DNA of 64,000 nucleotides from CAYNJG01 sp965216885. Lineage in GTDB: Bacteria; Planctomycetota; Planctomycetia; Pirellulales; Pirellulaceae. A model generated the notes under the pieces. It had not been told where the DNA came from. It did no database searches and saw only the letters and a list, made by a program, of their open reading frames with translations. Below are positions 8,208-17,260 of the stretch, in pieces (within the stretch, counting starts at the first letter, position 1; each line of letters opens with the position of its first letter). Location of the stretch: NCBI GenBank assembly GCA_965216885.1, contig OZ244209.1, forward strand, positions 6,820,001 to 6,884,000, read 5' to 3'. Both the position numbers and the translations under genes were made by a program.

Positions 8208-9027
8208 GCGTGACCTCCGAAACGATTTGAGCTTCTGGTCGTTCGGCTTCAGCGTCGGAGCTTTCATCAGGCACGTCGCCCGCCTCGCAGACAAGTTCAC
8301 CAGACACCTCCTCCGAGAGGCTGGTCGCACTGAAGAAAATTTCCTCCAGCGACGCATCCGCACCGTGCTGATTCATCAGCTCATCCCGTGTTCCACAGAA
8401 AGTGGGACGACCGTGGGCCAACATCAGGAAGTGCGTGCAAAGATCTTCCACCATCGCCAACAGGTGCGAACTGACCATCACGGCTGCACCAGCGGCGGCG
8501 CGTTCGGAGATCGATTCCTTGAGTCGGCGGATTGCCAGCGGATCGAGCCCCGTGAAGGGTTCGTCAAAGAGAATCGCCTTGGGCTGCTGAAGGTAACCGC
8601 AACAGATCGCCAGCTTCTGTCGCATTCCGCGCGAAAGATCCTCGGCAGGTGTATCCACTTTTCCTGTAAGTTCGAAATACTCCAGCAGCCGCGCAGCATC
8701 GTCACTATAATCCTGTATCTGATATGCTGCCGCCGTAAATCGAAGGTGATCGCCGACTGACAGAGATTCAAAAAGCTGAGGGTCGTCCGGCATGTATGCC
8801 AGCCGACTCCTTGCTTCCATGGAATTCGACGCTACATCAAAGCCATCGACCGACAGCGTCCCGGAACTGGGCGGGAGCAACCCGGAGATCGCTCGCATGG
8901 TCGTCGTTTTGCCAGCTCCGTTGTGCCCCACCAGCCCCCAAACCTGCTGAGGTGCAATGTGAAACGTCAGCCCGGTCACGGCCAGCGTGTTGCCGTAGGC
9001 CTTTCTGAAATCCTGCACGTCGATCAT
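8200..9027 (-). CDS. ABC transporter ATP-binding protein
   Basis: The 275-residue ATPase has Walker A GHNGAGKTT (about residues 34-42), signature LSRGMRQKLAI, Walker B KAILFDEPFTGLDP and an H-loop at VMVSSHLLAMVED. This is the CcmA/ABC-2 exporter subfamily, which energises a separate permease. The last ~45 residues are acidic and variable and overlap the permease start. The start codon at 9027 faces the DUF2071 gene across a short divergent region. With the permease at 6468-8207 it makes a complete two-component exporter. Substrate unknown. Confidence 0.93.
   Translation of the reverse strand: MIDVQDFRKAYGNTLAVTGLTFHIAPQQVWGLVGHNGAGKTTTMRAISGLLPPSSGTLSVDGFDVASNSMEARSRLAYMPDDPQLFESLSVGDHLRFTAAAYQIQDYSDDAARLLEYFELTGKVDTPAEDLSRGMRQKLAICCGYLQQPKAILFDEPFTGLDPLAIRRLKESISERAAAGAAVMVSSHLLAMVEDLCTHFLMLAHGRPTFCGTRDELMNQHGADASLEEIFFSATSLSEEVSGELVCEAGDVPDESSDAEAERPEAQIVSEVTRV
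8213..8218 (-). promoter_or_regulatory. Shine-Dalgarno GGAGGT deciding a GTG start
   Basis: A GGAGGT motif on the minus strand lies five bases ahead of the GTG at 8207-8205, inside the last codons of the ABC ATPase gene. It supports GTG initiation of the permease with translational coupling. Confidence 0.7.
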
Positions 9028-9158
9028 GTTTACTCACCAGAAAGTTTGCGGTCGCGTTGATGGGGATGGGGCATAACAAACCTAGTTCGCAAAGCCAGCG
9101 GACCGCGGCAAACTTTGATGAAAAAACGAAACGTTCAAGCTCAACTTACGGCAAATTG

Positions 9159-9884
9159 ATGGATTCTGATCGTACCTGGCCACTTCCCAAACGGTCCCAT
9201 GTAATGCGAATGGGGTGGCACGACCTGTTGTTTGCCCATTGGTCGTTCGAACCGGAGGAGATCTCCTGTCTGTTGCCGGACAACGTGACGCTCGATACCT
9301 ACGACGGCAAAGCGTGGGTTGCGATCGTACCGTTTCGCATGACGGATGTAGCTCCTCGGGGGATTCCGGCCGTGCCCGGGATGTCCGCTTTTCCTGAGCT
9401 TAATATCCGCACCTACGTCACCCTGCAAGGCAAACCCGGGGTCTGGTTCTTCAGCCTCGACGCCACCAATCCGATCGCGGTAAGACTGGCGCGAACGGCC
9501 TTTTTCCTGCCGTACATGGACGCCAGGATATCAATCGAAAAAAGGGCGGGCTGGTATCACTATGACAGCCTTCGGACGCATCGCAACGAACCGATGGCCA
9601 CGTTCAAAGCACGCTATCGACCCATCGGCGACGTCTTCTACGCCAAGCCCGGGACACTCGAATACTGGCTGACGGCAAGGTACTGCCTTTACACGGCGGA
9701 TCGCAAAGGACGAGTACTGCGCGGTGAAATTGACCATCCACCGTGGCCCCTGCAACACGCCGAGCTGGAATCAGAAGTCGACACAATGTTCGACTGGCTA
9801 TCGCTTTCGTCTGACCAGCAACCACACCTGCTGTTCTCCAAAGACATTGCCGTCCAGGCATGGTGGAACGAACGAGTGCAGTAA
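9159..9884 (+). CDS. DUF2071 (YqjF-like) family protein
   Basis: The 241-residue protein reads as a DUF2071 protein: GWHDLLFAHWSFEPEEISCLLP near the N terminus, then DGKAWVAIVPFRM, FPELNIRTYV, GVWFFSLDA, FLPYMDARI and FKARYRPIGDVFYAKPGTLEYWLTARYCLY. Family members are soluble cytoplasmic proteins with no established reaction. The ATG at 9159 is chosen because it leaves a 131-bp divergent promoter gap. Earlier in-frame starts at 9057 (TTG) and 9060 (ATG) add a polar, unconserved tail, and none of these starts has a good ribosome site. It ends 8 bp from the convergent protease gene. Confidence 0.85.
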   Translation: MDSDRTWPLPKRSHVMRMGWHDLLFAHWSFEPEEISCLLPDNVTLDTYDGKAWVAIVPFRMTDVAPRGIPAVPGMSAFPELNIRTYVTLQGKPGVWFFSLDATNPIAVRLARTAFFLPYMDARISIEKRAGWYHYDSLRTHRNEPMATFKARYRPIGDVFYAKPGTLEYWLTARYCLYTADRKGRVLRGEIDHPPWPLQHAELESEVDTMFDWLSLSSDQQPHLLFSKDIAVQAWWNERVQ

Positions 9885-9892
9885 CGCTCGCG

Positions 9893-10993
9893 TCACTCGG
9901 CGTTGTAGAGTTTCGCCATCGAGATCATCAACGCTTCCAGCTGATCAAAGTAATCGTCCTCCGACAGCGAAGTCTTGCGATCACGTAGCGACTCAATCTC
10001 ACTTTCCAGTCGATCGCGTTCCGCCAGCTGCGCCGGTGAAAGATTCGGCGCGTTCTCGGAAGGAATCAGGATGTAACGATGCGCCAGACGGCCGTCGAGC
10101 GCCGATCCATCTTTGGCTCTTCCGCTTGCGCGAATGCCCACGAAGAAATCGGCCGACGTTCCCTTTCCGTCGTGATTGTCCTCCAGCAGCGAATGCTCGG
10201 TCGCCAGGCGTGCATCGGACTCGTAAAACCGGGCGACATTCGAAGAAGCCAACAAATACGCCTCCAGCAGACTTACCTGGTCGTCATGATCAAGGTCAGC
10301 CTCCAGGTCCCCCACGGCCTCGGCGAGAAATCCACCAAACCGCGAATAGTTGAGCTCGACGCCGCTATTGGTCGCCGTAATCACAACTCGGTTCTCGCCC
10401 TGCAACGTGTTCAGCATCCCGCCGCTGCACGAAAATCCGCCGATCACAATCAGCGGCCGTTCGGCAGGTGCCAACCACTCCTGCAAATCAGCAGCGGATA
10501 CATCCGGTCCCCGCAAATTGAATTTGGTCACGTTGCGATCGTGTGTTCCATGCCCAATCATCACCAACCACAGCGGCTGCGCAGACTCGCCGAAACTCTT
10601 TTCAAGCTCCTCCTTGAGCACGTCACGGTCATTCCCGTCCGTGGACGAAGTTCCAATCGCAACGAAATCGAGCCCGGATTGCTGAGCAGCCAGCTTCCAG
10701 TTTTCCGCCCACTCGGAAAAAGCCGCCTGGTATTCCGGCGCACCTCCTGCACCAACAACCAACACCATCTTTCCGGTCTTTGATTCATCGGCAGTAGCCA
10801 CGTCCTCCACGGCGGTAGCAACTTCGTCAGTCTCCGCGGCAGCCTCGGCATCAGCCCCCGAGCTCGCGGTCACTTCGGTGGTCTTCGTTGCATCTTCCGC
10901 AGCGCCCGGCGCAGCCAACTCCTGCCCGAGGCTGCAGGTTGTGAACCCAACCAACAGGCTACAAATCAACAATTGCAATACTGTTCGAGGCAT
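9893..10993 (-). CDS. Secreted legumain/caspase-like (C13-type, clan CD) protease
   Basis: The 366-residue protein has a signal peptide (VLQLLICSLLVGFTTCSLGQ), an Ala/Glu-rich linker (residues 28-70), and a catalytic-type domain. Clan CD marks are visible: hydrophobic strand then GHG (His148, LVMIGHGTHD) and a second strand then SCSGG (Cys189, IVIGGFSCSGG). After the dyad come EADLDHDDQVSLLEAYL (EF-hand-like, residues 231-247) and ATEHSLLEDNHDGKGT, which I recognise from bacterial C13-like proteins. It ends in a charged helical tail. The ATG at 10993 overlaps the preceding TAA by one base (TAATG), tying it to the VWA cluster. Activity is inferred from the dyad, not shown. It is the last gene of the cluster. 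Confidence 0.78.
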   Translation of the reverse strand: MPRTVLQLLICSLLVGFTTCSLGQELAAPGAAEDATKTTEVTASSGADAEAAAETDEVATAVEDVATADESKTGKMVLVVGAGGAPEYQAAFSEWAENWKLAAQQSGLDFVAIGTSSTDGNDRDVLKEELEKSFGESAQPLWLVMIGHGTHDRNVTKFNLRGPDVSAADLQEWLAPAERPLIVIGGFSCSGGMLNTLQGENRVVITATNSGVELNYSRFGGFLAEAVGDLEADLDHDDQVSLLEAYLLASSNVARFYESDARLATEHSLLEDNHDGKGTSADFFVGIRASGRAKDGSALDGRLAHRYILIPSENAPNLSPAQLAERDRLESEIESLRDRKTSLSEDDYFDQLEALMISMAKLYNAE

Positions 10994-13365
10994 TACGGCA
11001 TCCCTCGCATTCGTCGAATTCCCCATTCACCCGAAAGGCAGATCAAGGCCAGCGTCAGGACCCACCATTGATGCCAGACAGGATAAACCCATTTTTCCGT
11101 GATCGGTACTTTCTTCGATGGCAGTTTGGCGACAAAGGCATCGAGGTTTCCAACCTGCACCACCTCGCCACCGGACTTTTCCGCCAGGGACTGCAGCATT
11201 TCGCGGTTCGTATTCAGCTCGCGAAACTCGTCGGCAGCCGGCTGCGAAGTCCATCCCGCTTCCTTGGGATCAAGGTCCTCGCCATCCGCCGTGGTCACCA
11301 CTGCCGTTGCCCGGTACGGTCCCTCTTCACGAGGCCAGTAGTCAACGGTGTAGTCACCAGCCGCGGTATCGGACGGCTCGGCGCTCAGTTCCACTTCTTC
11401 CTGCGTCGGTGTTTTGATTTTTACCATCACGTCCGCGTTGTCGTGCGGGAGGAATTCCTGATCCTGAACGGACACGGTCAGTTTCGTCGATCCAACCGCA
11501 CCCTTCGGACGATCGGCGGAGATCTTCACACGTTTGGGTACATCCGCCACCAACCACCGAATGATCTGTCGCCACAGTTGTTGAAGATCCTGTTGCTTCG
11601 GGTCTTTGGCGCTCAAACCCCACTTCCACATCTCGCCAGTGAGCAGCGCAGCAGTTCGGCCCTTGCCGAATCGCTGCGTGGCGAGTGCGGGAACGACATC
11701 GCCCTTTGGCGACCTCATCGCCGCTAACAGCGATGCACCCGGCTTGAGCCCCGCTACGAGGTTCACGACCTGAGATCCCGGAACTTCCGTCAAACGTTTT
11801 TTCTCTTCCGCCTCCGTGGAACGTAGACGCGTCCAGTCTTGCAACCAGCCTTCTCGCGTCAATTCCCAGCTATAGCTCTCCCCGTCTCGAAGGTTCCCAA
11901 TGTTGCCGGACTTGCCGAGGTAGACCGGCAGAGCCTCGCCGACTGGTGTTTTCTGATAGCCACCGCTTTCAAAACTATCGATACCACCAAGCATCATCAA
12001 ACCACCGCCGCGCTGGTTAACAAACCGCCGCAATAGCAGCATCTGATCGGCGGAAAAGAAACTCGCCTCCATATCATCCAGAATGACTGCGTGATACTTG
12101 AACAGTTCTTCGGAATCTCGAGGAAATCCGTCGGCCAGGTCCGCGGAATCTTCCACGCCTAACCGAATGAATACGGTCTGGTCGTACGTCTCCGCGTCCT
12201 CATCATCCTTGCCATCAAAGCCCTCAAAGAGCTCGTTGCGATCGCTCAGTCCACCGCGATCCTGAAACGTGAATTTGGGTTGCTCTTTGGCGATGCGAAT
12301 CAAGCCCGTCAGCTTGATTTCATCATCCTCGTCGAGCGCGCGGCGCAGGTATTTGAATTCCCAGTGTGGCCGCCCGGAAACATACAGCACGCGAAATGGT
12401 CCACCGCCCCGATCCACGGTCATCCAGCGTTGGTTGTTCGACAGCGTCAATTCGCCATCCGGATCGGCTTCTTCAAACTTGCGTTTCGCATTGGCTGGAA
12501 AGACCTCCATCTTCGCAAAACTGAGCCCCGATTCGTCCGGCCGGAAACGGAACCGAAACTCCTGATCGTCATCGCTCTTCACCGTGGCCTTCTGCTCCTG
12601 CAGCACTTTCCCGCTGGCACTAACGATCCTCGCAATCATTTCTTCGCCGCGATAACCCTGGCTGGCGACCTGGGCCGTCACGGTCACGGGGGAGGCTTCA
12701 AAGTTCGTCTGGGCGACCGCCATCTGACGAACTCTTACGTCCTTGATCTCGGCGGAATCCGTGTCGACGACGGGATAGATTGGAAATCGATACTCGTCCG
12801 CTTCAATCAGGTCGGTGGCGTTCCCGTCGGTCAACAACAGCACGCCGGCGACAGGACGTTCCCGAAATCGCGTCTCAATCGTGTTAAGCGCCGTGTTCAG
12901 AGCAGACGACGAACCATCGAAAACGATCTCCTCCGGAGTATCAATATGCTTGAGTTGTCCGTCGAACATATAGTCGCGAACGTCGAAATCCTGTTTTAGA
13001 CGCGTTCGCCATGAAGACAATTCGTCCAGCAGCGATCGCAACGCATCACCACGCACGGCACTACCCGACTGCACCGTCATGCTCTGACTGTTGTCGGTCA
13101 GGACCACGAACAAGTTGGCACCCGGTCGCGGGCGAACGCCGCTGAATAGCGGTTCGATCAGGCAAATGGCCAGCAACGCAACTCCGGCAGCCTTCAGTAG
13201 AATCGCCAACGCGATCGTCCCCGGCGACATGCTCGAGCGTCGGTAGGACCACAGCGTCAACAACGCGATGATCGCACCTGCCACCACGGCGGTCGGAATC
13301 CAGTCACGGGATCCAATCACCAATTCGGCCAGCAGCGAATGATTTGCAACCAGCAGTTCCATCAT
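10993..13365 (-). CDS. Membrane protein with VWA-like and glutamine-amidotransferase-like domains
   Basis: The 790-residue protein has two N-terminal membrane segments (AVVAGAIIALLTLW and AIALAILLKAAGVALLAICLI). A VWA-like region follows with MIDAS-type DNSQS (LFVVLTDNSQSM, about residue 93) and GVLLLTDGNATD. Then come beta-rich repeats and a class-I-amidotransferase-like flavour (FRVLYVSGRPHWEFKYLRRAL; YHAVILDDMEASFF; MLGGIDSFESGGY), and a last membrane segment at WWVLTLALICLSG. Planctomycetes carry many such proteins beside BatA/DUF58/MoxR genes. No catalytic Cys-His-Glu triad is evident. It overlaps its upstream neighbour by 4 bp (ATGA) and the protease gene by 1 bp. Confidence 0.8.
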   Translation of the reverse strand: MMELLVANHSLLAELVIGSRDWIPTAVVAGAIIALLTLWSYRRSSMSPGTIALAILLKAAGVALLAICLIEPLFSGVRPRPGANLFVVLTDNSQSMTVQSGSAVRGDALRSLLDELSSWRTRLKQDFDVRDYMFDGQLKHIDTPEEIVFDGSSSALNTALNTIETRFRERPVAGVLLLTDGNATDLIEADEYRFPIYPVVDTDSAEIKDVRVRQMAVAQTNFEASPVTVTAQVASQGYRGEEMIARIVSASGKVLQEQKATVKSDDDQEFRFRFRPDESGLSFAKMEVFPANAKRKFEEADPDGELTLSNNQRWMTVDRGGGPFRVLYVSGRPHWEFKYLRRALDEDDEIKLTGLIRIAKEQPKFTFQDRGGLSDRNELFEGFDGKDDEDAETYDQTVFIRLGVEDSADLADGFPRDSEELFKYHAVILDDMEASFFSADQMLLLRRFVNQRGGGLMMLGGIDSFESGGYQKTPVGEALPVYLGKSGNIGNLRDGESYSWELTREGWLQDWTRLRSTEAEEKKRLTEVPGSQVVNLVAGLKPGASLLAAMRSPKGDVVPALATQRFGKGRTAALLTGEMWKWGLSAKDPKQQDLQQLWRQIIRWLVADVPKRVKISADRPKGAVGSTKLTVSVQDQEFLPHDNADVMVKIKTPTQEEVELSAEPSDTAAGDYTVDYWPREEGPYRATAVVTTADGEDLDPKEAGWTSQPAADEFRELNTNREMLQSLAEKSGGEVVQVGNLDAFVAKLPSKKVPITEKWVYPVWHQWWVLTLALICLSGEWGIRRMRGMP

Positions 13366-16300
13366 TCGCCCTTTCCAAGGTTTTCGTAGTAGCGGCGAAC
13401 CTGTTCGGTAAACTGCTCGGGTACGGGATCACGATCAATTGGCACCAGGGCGTTCTTCTCCGCCGAACGTCGTAGCAATTCGGCCGTGACTTCCTGCCTC
13501 AGCTCTCGCAACGGATCCGAAACCATTTTCTTGATCAGATCCCAGCGAGGTTCTTCGGAGTGGCGTTTGAATTCACCGCGGAACCCACGGGCTCGTTCGC
13601 GAATCCGCGCCGCTTCCGCTCGCAATTCGGGATCGTCGACGATTTCTTCAACGTCGCGCAGGCCATCAGACCACTCGCGAAAATCTTCTCCGGTGATGGG
13701 AGCCACATCGAGTTGCTCCCAGCCGGCCAGTCCGCCACCGTCCTGGCGTTGCTGACGGTTCCCGCCCTGGCGCAGCGACTGGCTGACCGTCTGACGATCG
13801 CGAGCCTGACGCTGCGGATCTTGCGGTTCGCCATTTCGAGGTTCCTGATCTTCGGAATCCTGCGGCTGCTGCCCGCCTCCACCGCCCTGCCCCGGGCTCT
13901 CACCTGGCTGTTGGCTTTCGCCTGGCTCTTGGTTTTCGTTGGGCGGCTGGTTTTGCTGTTCGCCGGGCTGACCGGACTGCTCCGAGTCCTGCTGCTCAGA
14001 CGGTTGACCCTGCCCGGAATTGGGCGGCTGGTCCTGAGGTTGCTGCTCCGACTGTTCGCCCTGCCCTTCGCCCGGCTGACGTTCTCCCGGCTGACGTTCC
14101 TGCCTCTCGCGTTCTGACGGATCCCCTTCGCGATTCTGGTCACCTTCCTGTCGGGACTGTTGATCCTCCCCAGGCTGGCGTTCGCCCTGCGGTTCAGACG
14201 GTTCGCCCTCGGGATTCTGCGTTGGATCGCCACGTCCTGGCTCGGGAGGATTGAACTGATTGATTTCGCTATCGAGCTGCCGCTCCAGATTCTGCAGCAT
14301 TCGTTCTGCCGTTCGCAACGAATCCAGCTCGTCACCCAAGACACTCTCGGCAGCACGATCGATGGTCTCGCGGAAATTGGTAATGCTCTCGCGTGCCTGG
14401 GATTCCAACTGCTGTGCTGGATTGGCCAATCCTCGATCGGACAGTTCCGCAGCCCGATCGAGCTGCTCCTGCACCTGATCTCGTTCAATATCACGGAACG
14501 CTTCGTACAGGTTCTCCGCCAACAGCGGCTCGGATTCCTCGGCTTCCCTTACGGTGCCTTCAATCTCCTGCATCAGCTCATTCAGTTTCTGATTCTGTTC
14601 TCGCAGGGCATCGCCCAGATCTTCTTCAACCTCGGTTTCCTCGTCCCGCAATCCACGACCGCGTTCTTCTGATTCGGCCTGTTGATCCATCTGTTCGCCA
14701 ATTTCCTGCTGGCGGGACTCCAGTTCACGGGCACGTTCTCGCATGTCTCGCATCTGTTCTTCAAACTGATTGGCGGACTCGCGTCGCAACTCCTCCTTCA
14801 TTTCTTCCAGTTGTTGCTGAGCCCGCGTGCCCGAGGCAAGCGCCGGTGTGACTTCACCCTTCTCCAGGGACTCGGCGGATTCTCGCAACTGCTCACGTGT
14901 TTCCTGCAACTGTTCCTGCGTTTGCTGGAGTGCTTCCTGATCCGACGATTCCTCGAGCCGTTCCGTCAGTTCGTCGACGTCCCGCAGCAATTCCTGCTGC
15001 TGGTCACGGAGACGCTTGAGCTGACGTTCGATCTCCTCGCGTTCCGCTTCCGACTCGGCCTGCTCCAGCGCGTTCTGTAATTCCTGAAGCTGTTGATTGA
15101 GGTCCTTCTGGCGTTGCGCCAATTCGCGGAGGCGACTCAACGCCTGCCGCATTTCGGTTTCCGCCTCGTCCTCTTCCTCCTGAGCCTGCTGTTCCTGTTC
15201 GTAGCGGTTCTGGTCGTTCTGCAATTCCAGTTGCTGAAGCTGCTGCTGGAATCGTTGCCGCGACGCACTCTGTTGTTGCTGCTGCTGTTGCTGTTGACCT
15301 TGCTGTTGTTGAACCACTTCGTGCTCACGTGCTCGCAGTTTCAACAACGCCTGGTAGGCATTACGTTGCGCCTGCATGGCGGGAGTCAACGCTTCGACAT
15401 CGACGTCGGAGAACGCCGTCATCAATTCGCGCAGCGACTCCTGCATGTGCGTTTGCACATCCATGGCGAATTGCTGCGATTCGCGGTCTTCCAGCTCCTG
15501 GGCCAATTCCTGGAGTTGAGCCGATGCTGCCTGTTGCGATTCCACAATCACCGAAACATCTTCGGCGTACTCGGGCGATACCGATACGGCCACTTCGCGA
15601 CGAATCAATCCCCACGTGGCGTTAATGATCTGCTTCTGCAATTCAGCCAACTGCTCGGCGTCGGCCGCGTTCTGCGATTGCTGTTGACCTTGCTGCTGTT
15701 GTTGTTGCTGTTGTTGCCCGCCCGGCTGCTGCTCACCCTGCCGGAAGATTTCTTCGAAGTGGCGAACTTCGGCAAAGAACATGTCACTGAGCGTACGTCG
15801 CACGTTGCCCTGGGCATCGCTGTCTTCCGCCCAGAAATAGTAGGACAGCAACTGATCCGGCTCCGCGGCCATGGCTTCAAAATCAAGCATATGGGCGGCG
15901 GACTTTTTCTCACGACGCTTGGCCTCTTCGCCCAGAATGATGTCCTGAGGAGAAGCACTGGCGAGCGTATAGTTCAAACCATACCGCTGCAGTCCATAGT
16001 CATCGGAAACGGTGGCCTTCACCAGAAACTCTTCCAGCGGCGAAACGCTGGCATCCCGAGCCAACTCCAGCTTGAGGTTGGGCGGTCGGTTGGGCGTGAC
16101 GGTCGCTTTCAGCGTCGGCTTTACCCGATTTTCTCTGCCATCGGCATCGACCAGTTTCACTTTCCATGAAGTCGTCCTGGCCAGGTCGAGCGACACGAGA
16201 TGATTCAACGGATCGGTCGTATCCAGCAACAAGGGAATCACTTCTTCGGTTTGAGACTCCGGAATCAACTCGACCGAAACACCCGGCTTGTTGACGTGCA

Positions 16301-17246
16301 GATTCCACGTCACGCGAGTTCCTTCGACGACACTCACGCGTCGTGTGTCCTCAATCCGCTTGTCGGCCAAACCCGTGTAGCGAGGCATTTCCAGCATCGC
16401 GTCCGCTCGAATCAGTTCCGGGTACGTGAAGACTGTAACGCGGTACGATTCCGACTTGTGACTGCCGTAGACGACGTGGTAGTCGACGGGATCTTGAACG
16501 TCCGAGACCGTCACCCCAAACAGCGGATCATCGAGGCTGCGACTCATCGGCAAACGCATCTCGTCGCCATCGCTGGACGCGACCAGAAACGCTTCCTTGG
16601 GCGTATGTTTTCCGAACCGGGCCATCACGATCAGGTTGGAACCTCGCTCGATCTCTCCGTTACCGGGTTCGACCTGGATTTCAAAGTTCGCCGAATCGGG
16701 CGAAAAGTCCTGCTTCTTGTCCTTGTCCGAAACGAGTGCCTCTGCCGGCGGTGAGATGTTCATCAGTCCGACGCCGCAGGCCATCACCATGCAAATCGCC
16801 GCCAGACCGCGACTGCGAAAGGCGCTCAGTAACTTCGGAGAAACGGTATTCCACCACGGATTGTGATAGGAGTGCGCAATGGTCTCCTGAAAGACCGCGT
16901 GCTGCAGAAAGCCCAACGGCTTGCCCTCGTTGCGTTCCACTTCATCAAGCGTCGTCAGGAGACGGTGATCGAGTTCGGGAAACTCTTCCTCGATCTTGTG
17001 GGCGATCACACGCTGATCGCGGTGGGCGCAGTAGGCCGTGATTCCAGATACCGCCATTCCAGCCGCACCAGCCAGCAAGAGAGCCCAACCGCTGAGCGGG
17101 TGAACGTACATACCTGATATCTGCATCAACAACATCGCCACACCGGCAATCGCCAGGAAGCCAATGATGATGGAAATGCTGCGCCAGAGATCAAGACTAC
17201 GAAATCGCTTCGCAACCTCACCGATCTGTTCTTCCAGCAGACTCAT
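13362..17246 (-). CDS. Large membrane-anchored coiled-coil protein, DUF4175-like
   Basis: The 1294-residue protein starts with two membrane segments (residues ~22-45 and ~55-78) and a third near 175 (AAICMVMACGVGL). A beta-rich periplasmic part follows (to ~510), then a polyglutamine tract and about 500 residues of Gln/Glu/Arg-rich coiled coil with further poly-Q. After that come ~120 residues of Gln/Pro/Gly/Glu low complexity and a conserved-looking C terminus (WEQLDVAPITGEDFREWSDG and DLIKKMVSDPLRELRQEV). The design resembles DUF4175 proteins found with BatA/DUF58. The ATG at 17246 has GGAGGAAACT ahead of it; the longer frame to 17348 overlaps the previous gene and is rejected. A scaffold role is inference. 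Confidence 0.78.
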   Translation of the reverse strand: MSLLEEQIGEVAKRFRSLDLWRSISIIIGFLAIAGVAMLLMQISGMYVHPLSGWALLLAGAAGMAVSGITAYCAHRDQRVIAHKIEEEFPELDHRLLTTLDEVERNEGKPLGFLQHAVFQETIAHSYHNPWWNTVSPKLLSAFRSRGLAAICMVMACGVGLMNISPPAEALVSDKDKKQDFSPDSANFEIQVEPGNGEIERGSNLIVMARFGKHTPKEAFLVASSDGDEMRLPMSRSLDDPLFGVTVSDVQDPVDYHVVYGSHKSESYRVTVFTYPELIRADAMLEMPRYTGLADKRIEDTRRVSVVEGTRVTWNLHVNKPGVSVELIPESQTEEVIPLLLDTTDPLNHLVSLDLARTTSWKVKLVDADGRENRVKPTLKATVTPNRPPNLKLELARDASVSPLEEFLVKATVSDDYGLQRYGLNYTLASASPQDIILGEEAKRREKKSAAHMLDFEAMAAEPDQLLSYYFWAEDSDAQGNVRRTLSDMFFAEVRHFEEIFRQGEQQPGGQQQQQQQQQGQQQSQNAADAEQLAELQKQIINATWGLIRREVAVSVSPEYAEDVSVIVESQQAASAQLQELAQELEDRESQQFAMDVQTHMQESLRELMTAFSDVDVEALTPAMQAQRNAYQALLKLRAREHEVVQQQQGQQQQQQQQQSASRQRFQQQLQQLELQNDQNRYEQEQQAQEEEDEAETEMRQALSRLRELAQRQKDLNQQLQELQNALEQAESEAEREEIERQLKRLRDQQQELLRDVDELTERLEESSDQEALQQTQEQLQETREQLRESAESLEKGEVTPALASGTRAQQQLEEMKEELRRESANQFEEQMRDMRERARELESRQQEIGEQMDQQAESEERGRGLRDEETEVEEDLGDALREQNQKLNELMQEIEGTVREAEESEPLLAENLYEAFRDIERDQVQEQLDRAAELSDRGLANPAQQLESQARESITNFRETIDRAAESVLGDELDSLRTAERMLQNLERQLDSEINQFNPPEPGRGDPTQNPEGEPSEPQGERQPGEDQQSRQEGDQNREGDPSERERQERQPGERQPGEGQGEQSEQQPQDQPPNSGQGQPSEQQDSEQSGQPGEQQNQPPNENQEPGESQQPGESPGQGGGGGQQPQDSEDQEPRNGEPQDPQRQARDRQTVSQSLRQGGNRQQRQDGGGLAGWEQLDVAPITGEDFREWSDGLRDVEEIVDDPELRAEAARIRERARGFRGEFKRHSEEPRWDLIKKMVSDPLRELRQEVTAELLRRSAEKNALVPIDRDPVPEQFTEQVRRYYENLGKGE
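13780..14250 (-). repeat. Low-complexity Gln/Pro/Gly/Glu-coding tract
   Basis: This stretch inside the coiled-coil gene encodes short degenerate motifs such as QPGEGQ, QPGERQ and GQPGEQ in irregular succession. The composition is strongly biased and gives long spurious open frames on the opposite strand. Confidence 0.7.
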
Positions 17247-17260
17247 AGTTTCCTCCGGGC

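Noticed and set aside
13560..14117. A 185-codon hydrophobic frame on the plus strand
   Set aside because: Antisense of the Gln/Pro/Glu tract; hydrophobicity arises from the complementary codons, not from a real membrane protein.
15093..16169. A 358-codon Leu-rich open frame opposite the coiled-coil gene
   Set aside because: It is the mirror of the Gln/Glu-rich coding strand; its composition is explained by CAG/GAG codons read backwards, and it has no start site or family.
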